Origin: Streptomyces yatensis
GTDB taxonomy: Bacteria; Actinomycetota; Actinomycetes; Streptomycetales; Streptomycetaceae
Direction: 5' to 3'
DNA: 64,000 bases
NCBI RefSeq assembly: GCF_018069625.1
Contig: NZ_CP072941.1
Span: 2,170,001-2,234,000, forward strand
The translations under genes and the position numbers were made by a program. The notes below the pieces were generated by a model, which was given only the letters and a program-made list of their open reading frames with translations, was not told the DNA's origin and ran no database searches. How positions within the stretch are numbered: the stretch's first letter is position 1; the number at the start of each line of letters is the position of its first letter. Shown piece after piece: positions 44,228 through 52,524 of this stretch.

Positions 44228-45034
44228 TCACATGTATCCGAGGGCGCGGAGCTTCTCCATCGCCGCCGCGTCTTCCTTGTCCTGCGCCCGGCCCGCGCGC
44301 TCGCCCTCGCGGGAGCGGCGGACCTCGATGACCACGTCGGTGACCGTCCCGGCGTCGCTGCGCACCGGGGAGCAGCAGCACTCGCAGCCGATCGACCGGT
44401 AGCGGTTCCCGTCGTTCGCGAAGTACAGGTCGGGGACGGGGATGCCCTCCTGCCGCACGTACTCCCAGATGTCGATCTCCCGCCAGGAGAGCATCGGGTG
44501 GACGCGCATATGTCCGCCCTCGTCCACCGCGGCCTGCCGCAGATCCCAGAATTCGGCCGGCTGGTTGCGGTAGTCCCAGCCGAAGGACCGGTCCCTGGGG
44601 CTGAAGACCCGCTCCTTGGCGCGCACTCCGTGCTCGTCCCCGCGGATGCCGAGCAGCACGGCGTCGTGTCCGCCGGTCTCCAGGGCCTCCTGGAGGGCGT
44701 TGGTCTTCAGGGCCGTGCAGCATTCCAGCTTGGTCGCGGCGGTCGGGCCCATCCCCGCGGCCAGCGCCTTCTCGTTGCGATGCACCCGCAGGTCCAGGCC
44801 CCACTCCCGGGACCAGCGGTCGCGGAACTCATACATCTGCCGGAACTTGTAGGAGGTGTCGATGTGGATGACGGGGAAGGGCACGTCCCCGAAGAACGCC
44901 TTGCGGACCAGCCACAGGAGCGTGGTCGAGTCCTTGCCCATCGACCACAGCAGGGCCGGGTTGGTGAACCTGCCGCGCACCTCGCGCAGCACCTGCACCG
45001 TGTCGTTCTCAAGGTCGCGCAGCGCCGAAGGCAC
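44228..45034 (-). CDS. cysD: Sulfate adenylyltransferase subunit 2
   Basis: A 268-residue catalytic subunit of ATP sulfurylase. PP-loop SMGKDST (31-37), HIDTSYKF, GWDYRNQPAEFWD and HMRVHPMLSWREIDIWEY are typical. A CECCCSPVRSDAGT segment is the family's C-terminal Cys-rich block. It starts at GTG 45034 behind AAAGGGG and overlaps the upstream gene by 26 bp; 10 bp separate it from cysN. Together with CysN it makes adenylyl sulfate. Neither APS kinase nor sulfotransferase is found in the window. Confidence 0.95.
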   Translation of the reverse strand: MPSALRDLENDTVQVLREVRGRFTNPALLWSMGKDSTTLLWLVRKAFFGDVPFPVIHIDTSYKFRQMYEFRDRWSREWGLDLRVHRNEKALAAGMGPTAATKLECCTALKTNALQEALETGGHDAVLLGIRGDEHGVRAKERVFSPRDRSFGWDYRNQPAEFWDLRQAAVDEGGHMRVHPMLSWREIDIWEYVRQEGIPVPDLYFANDGNRYRSIGCECCCSPVRSDAGTVTDVVIEVRRSREGERAGRAQDKEDAAAMEKLRALGYM

Positions 45035-45650
45035 TCACGTCACCCCTTTCGGAAAGAACCCCCACCACGAGGGGATGACAGCCCCGGAACCGCCCGGGGA
45101 ACCGGCCGTTCGGCTTGGTCAGGCCGATGGACAGAAAGCAGGACCCCGCCAGGTCGGGCAGCGGCCCCTCCAGCGGCGCCGGGAAGGCGCGGACCAGCCG
45201 GGCGTCGCGCACGATCCAGTCGTGCTGCGCACCGGAGGCGTCGGTGAACTCCAGCCGCAGGAAGGAGCGGCCCCCGGTGGCGCGCCGCCCGTAGACCCGG
45301 CGGACGTCGGCCGGCACCAGACCGGCGCTGCGCTCGCCCGCGAACGCCTTGTCCACGGTCGCGTCGGCGGTGTCCTTCAGCAGCCGCTCGCGCATCGCGG
45401 GGTCGAGGGCCGGGCCGGCGGGCCGGGGCGGCGCGATGACGGCGCGGTCCTCGGGGCGGGCGTCCGGCTCGGTGCTCGGGCCGAGGCCGATCCGGACGGG
45501 GTGGAAGAACGCGTAGGGACCCTCGGGGCCCACCTGCTCGGCGGTGACGGGCTCGGGGCGGATCCAGCGGCCGTCCAGATCGAGGCCCGCGACGCACGCA
45601 CCGCCGTCCGCGTCGAGCGTCACCGCCAGGGGCAGGAGGGTGCCGGTCAT
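45009..45650 (-). CDS. Possible dual-OB-domain protein in the sulfate operon
   Basis: A 213-residue protein without catalytic motifs that I know. The blocks VTLDADGGACVAGLDLDGRW, FHPVRIGLG, SFLRLEFTDASGAQHDWIVR and CFLSIGLTKPN, ending in a hydrophobic strand LVVGVL, resemble the recently recognised dual OB-fold proteins of nucleic-acid-related systems; this assignment is tentative. The gene is sandwiched between cysD and the inactive phosphodiesterase with overlaps at both ends (ATGA and 26 bp), so it works in the same module. Confidence 0.6.
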   Translation of the reverse strand: MTGTLLPLAVTLDADGGACVAGLDLDGRWIRPEPVTAEQVGPEGPYAFFHPVRIGLGPSTEPDARPEDRAVIAPPRPAGPALDPAMRERLLKDTADATVDKAFAGERSAGLVPADVRRVYGRRATGGRSFLRLEFTDASGAQHDWIVRDARLVRAFPAPLEGPLPDLAGSCFLSIGLTKPNGRFPGRFRGCHPLVVGVLSERGDVSAFGAARP

Positions 45651-47023
45651 GAGGCACCCGCCGGGGCCGGGCGGAGCGCGGGGGCGGTCAGTGCCGTACC
45701 GGGCAGGTCGGCGGCGGGGTCCAGGCCGAGCATCGTCAGCAGCGTCGGCGCGATGTCCAGCGGCCGGGCCGGGCCGCCGCGCCCGGCGGTGAACGCGGCG
45801 CCCGCCCCGGCCCAGTAGGAGTCGCGCCGGTGCCAGCCGCTCTGCAGCATCCGGTTGGTGCGGCCGGACCAGAACGGGTCGCCCAGCGGCAGATACCGCC
45901 AGTCGGCCGGGTCGAGGACGAGGTCGGGCGCGGCGTCGGCGGCCGGGCCGCCGTGCAGTTCCTCGCGCGGGATGGCGCGGGTGAGGAACCGGGTGCCGGT
46001 GGCCGGGTTGATGTGCTCCTCCAGGACGGCGGCGACATCGGCCAGCACCCGGGCGCGGTCCGCGGGGCGGACGGTGCCGTCCCGGTAGCGGCCCGCGAGG
46101 TTGAGGTTGACGCCCTGCGCGCCCTGCACCGCCTCGAACGCGGTCGTCCGCGACCAGTCGGGCGTGCCGTCCGGGCCGAGGGTGAGCAGCCCGGCCGCCG
46201 CCAGTACGTCGTTGACCGACCGGTAGGAGCGCAGGGGCCCGAACCCGATCTCGGAGAACGCCAGCAGGCTGGTGTGGTCGTCGAGCCGCTCCAGCAGCTG
46301 GCCGAGCACCCGGTCGGCCAGCCGGTAGGCGCGCAGCACCGCCTGGTCGGCCTCGGGGACCGGGCTGCCCGGCTCGGTCTCCTGCCAGTAGACGTGCGAG
46401 AGCCGGTCGATGGCGGTGAGGTTGAGGACGGTCAGGTCGGGGCGGTCACCGACCCGGCCGTCCAGCATCGCCAGGGCCGCGTCGGCGCGCTGCCGGTCGG
46501 CGTTCAGCACACCGGAGACGAACGGGTCCTTGGGGCCGCCGGTGAACCAGACGGTGACGTCGTGCACCGGCCGCACACCCTCGCGGGCCAGCAGCACCGG
46601 CAGATTCCGCGGATGGCAGGCCTGCACGGTGGCGCGCATCGGATAGCTGAGGCAGTACCCGTCGACCGGCTCCACCGGATGGGTGCCGAACAGGTTCACC
46701 AGCCCGACCCGGCGGCCCGTCAGCTCCGGCCGCCGCCACAGGAACGGGCGGCGGGCGGCGGAGCCGTCGAGCACGGCCGGCCGGTAGTCGGGGGCGTGCA
46801 CGTCCCAGTAGGAGAAGCAGCCGTGCTCATCGGGCGCGAATCCGGTGAACGCGCTGAACAGCCCCGGTGCCTCGTAGGGGACGAAGTCCGACCGCAGCGG
46901 CCCGCTCGCGCCCAGTGCGCGCAGCCGGTGGAGATGCGGCAGCCGCTCCGGGCCCCACCGGTCGATCAGCTCCGGGCACGCCCCCTCGGTGATCAGGACG
47001 ACGGCCCGTGCCCGGGCGCTCAT
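45647..47023 (-). CDS. Phosphodiesterase-family protein 2, probably inactive
   Basis: A 458-residue alkaline-phosphatase-superfamily protein in the same family as those at 41612 and 49762, but with key residues replaced. The first metal Asp is Glu (VVLITEGACPELI, E13), the nucleophile position is Glu (PYEAPGLFSAFTG, E51), and the SDHG metal motif is SEIG (AFSEIGFG). IDRLSHVYW and GWHRRDSYW keep other ligands. It is otherwise full length with no frameshift. A pseudoenzyme or binding partner is likely. It overlaps the KS/CLF stop codon. Confidence 0.85.
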   Translation of the reverse strand: MSARARAVVLITEGACPELIDRWGPERLPHLHRLRALGASGPLRSDFVPYEAPGLFSAFTGFAPDEHGCFSYWDVHAPDYRPAVLDGSAARRPFLWRRPELTGRRVGLVNLFGTHPVEPVDGYCLSYPMRATVQACHPRNLPVLLAREGVRPVHDVTVWFTGGPKDPFVSGVLNADRQRADAALAMLDGRVGDRPDLTVLNLTAIDRLSHVYWQETEPGSPVPEADQAVLRAYRLADRVLGQLLERLDDHTSLLAFSEIGFGPLRSYRSVNDVLAAAGLLTLGPDGTPDWSRTTAFEAVQGAQGVNLNLAGRYRDGTVRPADRARVLADVAAVLEEHINPATGTRFLTRAIPREELHGGPAADAAPDLVLDPADWRYLPLGDPFWSGRTNRMLQSGWHRRDSYWAGAGAAFTAGRGGPARPLDIAPTLLTMLGLDPAADLPGTALTAPALRPAPAGAS

Positions 47024-49296
47024 CCGCGCCCCCCGTCCGGGCCGGCCAGCCGCAGCGCGGCGGCGGAGCCGCCCGGCGCGACGGTGGACACGATCGCGGC
47101 CGCGCCGGGCTCGACGGCGACCCGCGCGACCGCCGCGACGAGGGCCAGCAGCGGCCCGGCGGCCAGCGCGCCGCCGAGCGCCTCGGGCCGGAAGCCGGAG
47201 GCGAGCAGCTTGACCTCGCCGGTGTCGGACAGATTGCCCTTGCCCACGTGGTACGAGAGGTGCGGCCGGTCGGCGCCGTCCGCGCCGACCGCCGTCAGAC
47301 AGCGGGTCAGCGCGGCCGCCGCCGCGTCGGTCCGGCCCGGTGCCTGGGGCTCCGACCAGCTCGCGCAGCCGGTGACGACCGCGCGCACCGGCGCGCCGCG
47401 CTCCCGCGCGCCGTCGGCGCGCTCCAGCACCACGCATGCCGCGCTGTCCGCCGGCTCCTCCACGGCCCGGCCCTGACGGTCCGCCAGCAGCCGGGCCGCG
47501 TCGCGGGTCGGGGCGTCGCCCGCGTCGCCACCGCCCGCGATCACGATGTCGCAGGCCCCGGCCGCCAGCAGCGCCCGGCCGACCTCCACCGCCTGCAGAC
47601 CGGCCGCCGGTCCGCTGATCAGGGTGACCATCGGGCCGGTGACACCGGCGGCCCGGCACACCAGGGTCGCGGCGAGCTGCGGCCCGTGGTCCAGCGACAT
47701 CGACGGGGTGATCCGCGTCGGATCGGCGGACAGGTGCGGGCACAGTGTCTCGGCCATCGCGCTCAAGCCCCCGACGGCCGTGCCCATGACCACCGCCACC
47801 CGGCGGCCGGCCAGCGGCCCGTCGGCGGGCAGGGGTACGGGCAGGCCGGCGTCGGCCATCGCCTGCGCCGCCGCGCCGAACCCGAGCTGTGCCGAGCGGC
47901 TGAGGTACTGGTAGCCCGCCGCCGCGTCGATGTGGTCCAGCACGGAGTAGGGCCGGGTCCGCTCGGGTGCGGCGTTGGGACCGTAGGCGGCCTCCAGGGC
48001 GTTAGGGCCGTCGCCGAGCCTGCTCACCGCGCCGGTCCCGGTCACCACCACGTCGGGGACGGGCTCGAAGTCGCCCCGCGCGGCGGGGACGGAGTCCCCC
48101 GGGCGGAACGCCAGGACGGCGTTGGTGCCGCCGCCGCCCAGCGAGTTGGACACCGCCGCGCGGATCCGCTGCGGGCGGCCGCGCAGCGGGACGTAGTCCA
48201 AGGTGAGCGCGGGGTCGATGCGGTCGAGCTTGGCCGTGGGGTGGACCCACTGCTCGGTGAGGCAGTACACGGTCGCGATCGCCTCGATGATCGGGGACGC
48301 GGCGGCCAGATGCCCCACGATCGACTTGGTGCTGCTGATCGCGACCTGGCCCGCCCGGTCGCCGAAGACCAGCTTCGCCGAGGCCGTCTCCAGCCGGTCG
48401 ATCAACGGGGTCCCGGTGCCGTGCGCGTTGAAGTAGTCGATGTCCTCCGGCGAGAGCCCGGCGTCGGCCAGGGCCAGCCGGATCGCCTCGGCGTTGGACG
48501 CGCCGTCCTCCGGCGGGATGATCGCGTGCGGGTTGTCGTCGCAGGTGATGGCCCAGCCCGCGAGCCCGGCCAGCGGTGTGCCGCCGCGCGCGGCGACGTC
48601 GGCGGCGCGCTCCAGGATCAGCGCCCCGGCCCCGTCCCCGAGGACGCTGCCGTCCCGGTCGGCGTGGAAGGGGCGCAGGTCGTGCCCGACGAATCCGGCG
48701 CGCTCCGCCCCCCAGTAGGAGGTGGCCTTGAGATGGTCGGCGCCGACCACCACGGCCCGGTCCACGGTGCCCTGACGCAGCGCCAGCAGGGCCATCGCGG
48801 TCGCGGTGGTGCCGGACGCGCAGGCGTTCGTCACCGCGTACCGGGGCCCCTCGATGCCGAGCCGGTGGGCCAGCACATCGGCGAGCACCCCGATCGGGAA
48901 CCGCACCATCGCCTCGGCCAGCTCGTCGTCCACCTGCGGGTCGGCCCCGGCGGACAGCGCCCGGCGGGCGGCCAGGAAGTCGTCCCAGCGGTCCTCCAGC
49001 GCCCGGTTGTCACCGCCGGTCGTGCCCACGTACAGGCCGGTGACGCCCGGTGCGGGCCCGCCCGCCTGCGCGAGCGCCTCACGGGCGGCGTCCACGGCCA
49101 TGTCCGACAGCCGCCAGGGGCCAGTCCGGCGTGGGTCCTCGATCTGGGCCGAGCGGTTCTTGCCGCGCGCGACCGCGATGCCGCGCAGCTCGTGCAGGCC
49201 CGACTCGCCCTCGCGCAGCGCCTCGAACAGCGCGGTGCAGCCGTCGCCGAATACGGTGACCGCGCCCATGCCCGTGATGACCACCGGGAAGCTCAC
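47020..49296 (-). CDS. Ketosynthase fused to a chain-length-factor-like domain
   Basis: A 758-residue fusion of two beta-ketoacyl-synthase domains. The N-terminal domain (1-400) has the full triad: C159 in TNACASGT, H292 in NAHGTGTP and H329 in SIVGHLAA. The C-terminal domain (about 413-758) keeps the fold but has Ser561 in place of Cys (TLISGPAAG), lacks HGTGT and reads YHVGKGNLSD where KS proteins have the last His. This is the KS-alpha/CLF pair of type II systems joined in one chain. The ACP gene lies 15 bp upstream. No acyltransferase, ketoreductase or cyclase is near. Confidence 0.92.
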   Translation of the reverse strand: MSFPVVITGMGAVTVFGDGCTALFEALREGESGLHELRGIAVARGKNRSAQIEDPRRTGPWRLSDMAVDAAREALAQAGGPAPGVTGLYVGTTGGDNRALEDRWDDFLAARRALSAGADPQVDDELAEAMVRFPIGVLADVLAHRLGIEGPRYAVTNACASGTTATAMALLALRQGTVDRAVVVGADHLKATSYWGAERAGFVGHDLRPFHADRDGSVLGDGAGALILERAADVAARGGTPLAGLAGWAITCDDNPHAIIPPEDGASNAEAIRLALADAGLSPEDIDYFNAHGTGTPLIDRLETASAKLVFGDRAGQVAISSTKSIVGHLAAASPIIEAIATVYCLTEQWVHPTAKLDRIDPALTLDYVPLRGRPQRIRAAVSNSLGGGGTNAVLAFRPGDSVPAARGDFEPVPDVVVTGTGAVSRLGDGPNALEAAYGPNAAPERTRPYSVLDHIDAAAGYQYLSRSAQLGFGAAAQAMADAGLPVPLPADGPLAGRRVAVVMGTAVGGLSAMAETLCPHLSADPTRITPSMSLDHGPQLAATLVCRAAGVTGPMVTLISGPAAGLQAVEVGRALLAAGACDIVIAGGGDAGDAPTRDAARLLADRQGRAVEEPADSAACVVLERADGARERGAPVRAVVTGCASWSEPQAPGRTDAAAAALTRCLTAVGADGADRPHLSYHVGKGNLSDTGEVKLLASGFRPEALGGALAAGPLLALVAAVARVAVEPGAAAIVSTVAPGGSAAALRLAGPDGGRG

Positions 49297-49311
49297 GCTC
49301 GTCGCCCCCCG

Positions 49312-49578
49312 TCAATCCCGGGCGGCGGCGGTCCGCGCCGCGCGCTCGTCCACATAGGCGGCGAGCGTGTCGAGCGAGTCGACCAGCTCGACGCTGAGGT
49401 CCTCGTCCTGGATCTGTATGCCGAACTCGTTCTCCACCCAGATGAGGAACTCCAGCCCCATCACCGAGTCGATGCCGACCGCTTCGCGCAGGCCCGTGTC
49501 GGGCACCGCCTCGGGGGCGAGATCCAGCCGCAGTGATTCCACCAGCACGCGGCGCAGACGGTCCTTGGTGTCGTTCAT
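49312..49578 (-). CDS. Acyl carrier protein
   Basis: An 88-residue carrier protein with phosphopantetheine site S38 in VGIDSVMGLEFL and acidic helices typical of ACPs (LIWVENEFGIQIQDED). It directly precedes the KS/CLF gene. It could carry the growing acyl chain or, by analogy with MmcB in mitomycin biosynthesis, an aminobenzoyl group loaded by the adenylating enzyme at 56984-59071. It is the only ACP in the window. Confidence 0.95.
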   Translation of the reverse strand: MNDTKDRLRRVLVESLRLDLAPEAVPDTGLREAVGIDSVMGLEFLIWVENEFGIQIQDEDLSVELVDSLDTLAAYVDERAARTAAARD

Positions 49579-49761
49579 CAGGCCTCCGTACGTTGTCGGG
49601 CGGCCCGGGAGGGCCGGATGTTGTGCCAGTCGTGGCTCGTGGGAGTGGCCGTCCGGCCCTCCGGGGCGCCCTGGTCGCTGATGGACCTGCGCGCAGTGGC
49701 CGCGGTCGCCGGATTGGTCGTCGTGACCAGATGGGTCGCTGTCACCGGATGGGTCGCCTTC

Positions 49762-51312
49762 TCACAGGTAGCCCATGGCGCCCAGCGCCTTGGCGGTCAG
49801 ATCCTCTTCGCTCAGCCGCGCCGTCTCCTCGGGTCGCCCGGACGCCACCGCGGAGGCGGTCTCCCCGGGGGCGAGGAAGGTCCGTCCACCGTCAACGCCG
49901 TCCCGGCCATCCCACTGCAGCGGGCGGCCGTGGACGGCGGCCGGGAACGTCAGGCCGGTCTCCTCCAGCAGCGTGGGCATCAGATCGGCGAGCGCGACGG
50001 GCGCGGTGCGGCGGCCGGGCGGGAGGCTCGTCCCGCGCAGCGCCCACATCCCCAGGTAGCGGTGCATGCCGGTCTGTTCGCTGGGCCGCCACAGCGGACC
50101 GCCGATCGCCGGGCTCGCCAGCACGCCCTCGTCGGCGGGGATGAGCAGCAGATCGGGGGCCGCGTGGGTCATCGGGCCCGGGTAGGCGTCGGCGCGCGGC
50201 AGCGCGGCGGCGAAGACCGGTGCGCCGGTGTCGGGGGCGCGCAGCCCCAGCAGCAGCTCGGCGGCCTCGGCCAGGACGGGGCCCGGGTCGGTCACCATGC
50301 CGTCGCGCTGGCGGCCGGCGAGGTTGACGTTGACCGCGTAGCAGCCGGGGGTGGGCATATAGGCGCGGGTGCGGGTGAAGTCCACCTCGCGTCCCTCGGC
50401 CCGGAACCAGTCGGCGAGGCCGTCGCCCTCGGCGGGCGGTGCGGCGGCGGGCCGGGTGGCCAGCAGCCCGGCCTCGGCGAGGACGGCGTTGACCGCGACG
50501 TTGTAGCGGCCCGGCCCGAACCCGTGGTCCGACAGCAGCAGTACGGGCGTCTCGTCGCCCACCGCGTCGAGGATCTCGCCGAACACCTCGTCGATCGCGA
50601 TGTGGGTGGCGCGGATCGCGTCGGCCCACTCCTGGCGGTCGGGGGTGGTGTGGCGGTCGTGGCAGGCGTCGGCGAAGTGCCAGTAGTGGTGGCAGATGCG
50701 GTCGATCTCGGTGATGACCGCCATGAAGACGTCGACCGGGCGCTCCCGCAGCAGATACTGGATCGTCCGGCCGCGCGCCCGGACGTGCTCGACGGCGGCC
50801 TCCGCGTAGGACAGATCGCCTTGGAACATCGCGGCGATGTCGGCCTTGAAGCCCGCGCCCGCCCGGGCCAACTCCCCCAGCAGGCCCGGTGGTTCGCTGT
50901 AGCGCAGGGTCCGCGCCAGCGGCCAGGTGAGCTGGTAGCCGGGGACCTCGCGGGGCGGGTGGGACATCGGCACATTGACGAGCCCGACGCTCCAGCCCTG
51001 CCGGGCGAACCACTCCCAGGCGGTGTCGCAGCCGTAGTCGCCGGTCCCGACCAGGCGGTCCCCGTAGACCGGGTCCTGGGTGTCGAAGAATTGGTAGATG
51101 CCGTGGCCGCCGGGGCGGCGCGCGGTGACGAACGTGCTCCAGCCGGGCGCGGTGTGCGCCGGCCAGGTGGTGGTGGTCGGGCCGTGTGCGCTGTCGGCGA
51201 GCAGCTTCCCGAGCACCGGCAGCGCGCCCTCGGCGACCAGCGGCTCGATCAGCTCGAGGCTGCCCCCGTCGATGCCGAGCACGACGGCCTTGGGTGGTGC
51301 GGTATGCGGCAT
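49762..51312 (-). CDS. Type I phosphodiesterase / nucleotide pyrophosphatase-family protein 3
   Basis: A 516-residue protein. The catalytic set is complete: D15 in VLGIDGGS, Thr54 nucleophile in WPAHTAPGW, EIDRICHHYW, LLSDHGFGPG and a last His in GMHRYLGM. GGHGIYQFF is the family's PGxHGI block. The C-terminus EDLTAKALGAMGYL is the usual family ending. The ATG follows AGGGGGGA. It is first in the long minus-strand run and is driven by a TTGACTTTAGT promoter at 51346-51374. A gap of 183 bp to the ACP gene holds no gene. Confidence 0.9.
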   Translation of the reverse strand: MPHTAPPKAVVLGIDGGSLELIEPLVAEGALPVLGKLLADSAHGPTTTTWPAHTAPGWSTFVTARRPGGHGIYQFFDTQDPVYGDRLVGTGDYGCDTAWEWFARQGWSVGLVNVPMSHPPREVPGYQLTWPLARTLRYSEPPGLLGELARAGAGFKADIAAMFQGDLSYAEAAVEHVRARGRTIQYLLRERPVDVFMAVITEIDRICHHYWHFADACHDRHTTPDRQEWADAIRATHIAIDEVFGEILDAVGDETPVLLLSDHGFGPGRYNVAVNAVLAEAGLLATRPAAAPPAEGDGLADWFRAEGREVDFTRTRAYMPTPGCYAVNVNLAGRQRDGMVTDPGPVLAEAAELLLGLRAPDTGAPVFAAALPRADAYPGPMTHAAPDLLLIPADEGVLASPAIGGPLWRPSEQTGMHRYLGMWALRGTSLPPGRRTAPVALADLMPTLLEETGLTFPAAVHGRPLQWDGRDGVDGGRTFLAPGETASAVASGRPEETARLSEEDLTAKALGAMGYL

Positions 51313-51345
51313 GGTCGGTCCCCCCTGCTCACCGCTTGTGGGGCC

Positions 51346-51397
51346 ACGGTATGCAGCCTGACAACTAAAGTCAAACATCCTCATTGACTTTGGTCAT
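51346..51397. promoter_or_regulatory. Divergent promoters with two cluster elements
   Basis: Minus strand: TTGACT (51374-51369), 17 bp, TACCGT (51351-51346), followed inward by TAGTTGTCA. Plus strand: TTGACTTTGGTCA (51384-51396) before the HAD gene. Both match the element seen at 31399, 34305 and 60214. Confidence 0.6.
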
Positions 51398-51419
51398 CGC
51401 GCTCGCAATCATCGAGGTC

Positions 51420-52103
51420 ATGAGCGCTACCTCCGCTGTCGTCTTCGACCTGGACGGCGTCCTGCTCGACACCACCGAGAACATGCGCCGCGCCTTCGCC
51501 GCCACCTGGCGGGCCGCCCGGCGGCCGGGCGATCCACCGTTCACCACGTTCCTGGCCCATATGGGCGCGCCGCTGCCCCGGATCCTCGAAGCGCTCGGCC
51601 TGCCCTCCGAGTTGGCGGCGGTCTACGCGGCCGAGAGCACCCGCCACATCGAGCTGGTCACCGCGCACCCGGGCATCCCGGTGGTGCTGGCCTCGCTCGC
51701 CTCGGCCGGGGTGCCGACCGCCGTCGCGACCGGGAAGACCTACGAGCGCGCCCTGCAGGCGCTCACCGCCGCCGGGATCGCCCACGCCCTGGACGTCGTG
51801 ATCGGCAGCGACCAGGTGACGCGGCCCAAGCCCGATCCGGAGATCGTGCGGACCGCGCTCGCCGCACTGCCCGACGCCCCTGACACGGCACGGGCGTTCT
51901 TCGTCGGCGACAGCGTGCTGGACATGCGCTCCGGCCGGGCCGCGGGCGCCACCGTGGTCGCGGCGGGCTGGGGGCAGACCGCCCCGGAGACGCTGCGCGC
52001 CGAAGGCCCCGACCACTACGCGGGGACCGCCCTCGGCCTGCTCGCCGTGTTCGGCCTGCCCTCCCCCGTGCGGGAGACGTCTCCGGGATCCCACGATGGC
52101 TGA
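51420..52103 (+). CDS. HAD-superfamily phosphatase, RifM-like candidate
   Basis: A 227-residue phosphatase. Motif I is DLDGVLLDT (about 9-17), motif II lies around ATGK, motif III KPDP, and motif IV GDSVLDM. Such a phosphatase (RifM) works in AHBA biosynthesis, and the neighbouring dehydroquinase, AHBA-synthase-like and Gfo/Idh genes fit that set. Phosphoglycolate-phosphatase-like functions are the alternative. The ATG at 51420 follows GAGG. The gene overlaps the next by 8 bp. Confidence 0.88.
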   Translation: MSATSAVVFDLDGVLLDTTENMRRAFAATWRAARRPGDPPFTTFLAHMGAPLPRILEALGLPSELAAVYAAESTRHIELVTAHPGIPVVLASLASAGVPTAVATGKTYERALQALTAAGIAHALDVVIGSDQVTRPKPDPEIVRTALAALPDAPDTARAFFVGDSVLDMRSGRAAGATVVAAGWGQTAPETLRAEGPDHYAGTALGLLAVFGLPSPVRETSPGSHDG

Positions 52104-52524
52104 GCTGCTGCTGCTCAACGGCCCGAACCTGGCGCAACTCGGCCGGCGCCGCCCGGAGATCTACGGCACCACGACGCTCGCCGGGATCGAGGAGATGGTC
52201 CGCGAAGCCGTCCCCGGCCACACCGTGCGGGCCGTGCAGGACGAATGCGAGGGGGCGCTTGTGCGCGCCGTGCACGCCGCCGGCGACTGCGCGGGCGCCA
52301 TCGTCAACCCGGGTGCGCTGATGATGGCCGGGTGGAGCCTGCGCGACGCGCTGGAGAGCTTCCCCGCCCCGTGGATCGAGGTCCATCTGTCGAATGTGTG
52401 GGCCCGCGAGGAGTTCCGGCACCACTCGGTGCTCTCGCCGCCGGCCTCGGGCGTCATCGCGGGCCTGGGCGCCGATGGGTACCGGGTCGCGGCGCTGGCG
52501 CTGCTGGCCAGGATCGAGGGCTGA
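52096..52524 (+). CDS. Type II 3-dehydroquinase homologue with altered substrate loop
   Basis: A 142-residue AroQ-type protein that would dehydrate 3-dehydroquinate or 5-amino-dehydroquinate. Kept: LLNGPNLAQLG, catalytic Tyr23 in EIYG, Asn71 in VNPGA, His97 in EVHLSN, Arg108 in EFRHHS and GVIAGLGADGY. Changed: the NPGAYTHTS substrate loop reads NPGALMMAGWS, so the usual His and Thr contacts are lost; NHEG reads DECEG. It is placed with a HAD phosphatase and a deacetylase in one operon. In AHBA pathways RifJ performs this step. The loop change suggests a different substrate. Confidence 0.9.
   Translation: MAELLLLNGPNLAQLGRRRPEIYGTTTLAGIEEMVREAVPGHTVRAVQDECEGALVRAVHAAGDCAGAIVNPGALMMAGWSLRDALESFPAPWIEVHLSNVWAREEFRHHSVLSPPASGVIAGLGADGYRVAALALLARIEG

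Noticed and set aside
41729..45247. A very long open frame on the plus strand opposite the cysN/cysD and phosphodiesterase genes
   Set aside because: Its frame is the complement of well-supported genes with clear motifs. Long antisense frames are expected at this GC content, and the product shows only Arg/Gly/Ala-rich low-complexity sequence.
41612..51312. The phosphodiesterase-family genes considered as sulfatases
   Set aside because: None contains the CxPxR or SxPxR formylglycine motif, and the Ser/Thr nucleophile context is that of nucleotide pyrophosphatases.
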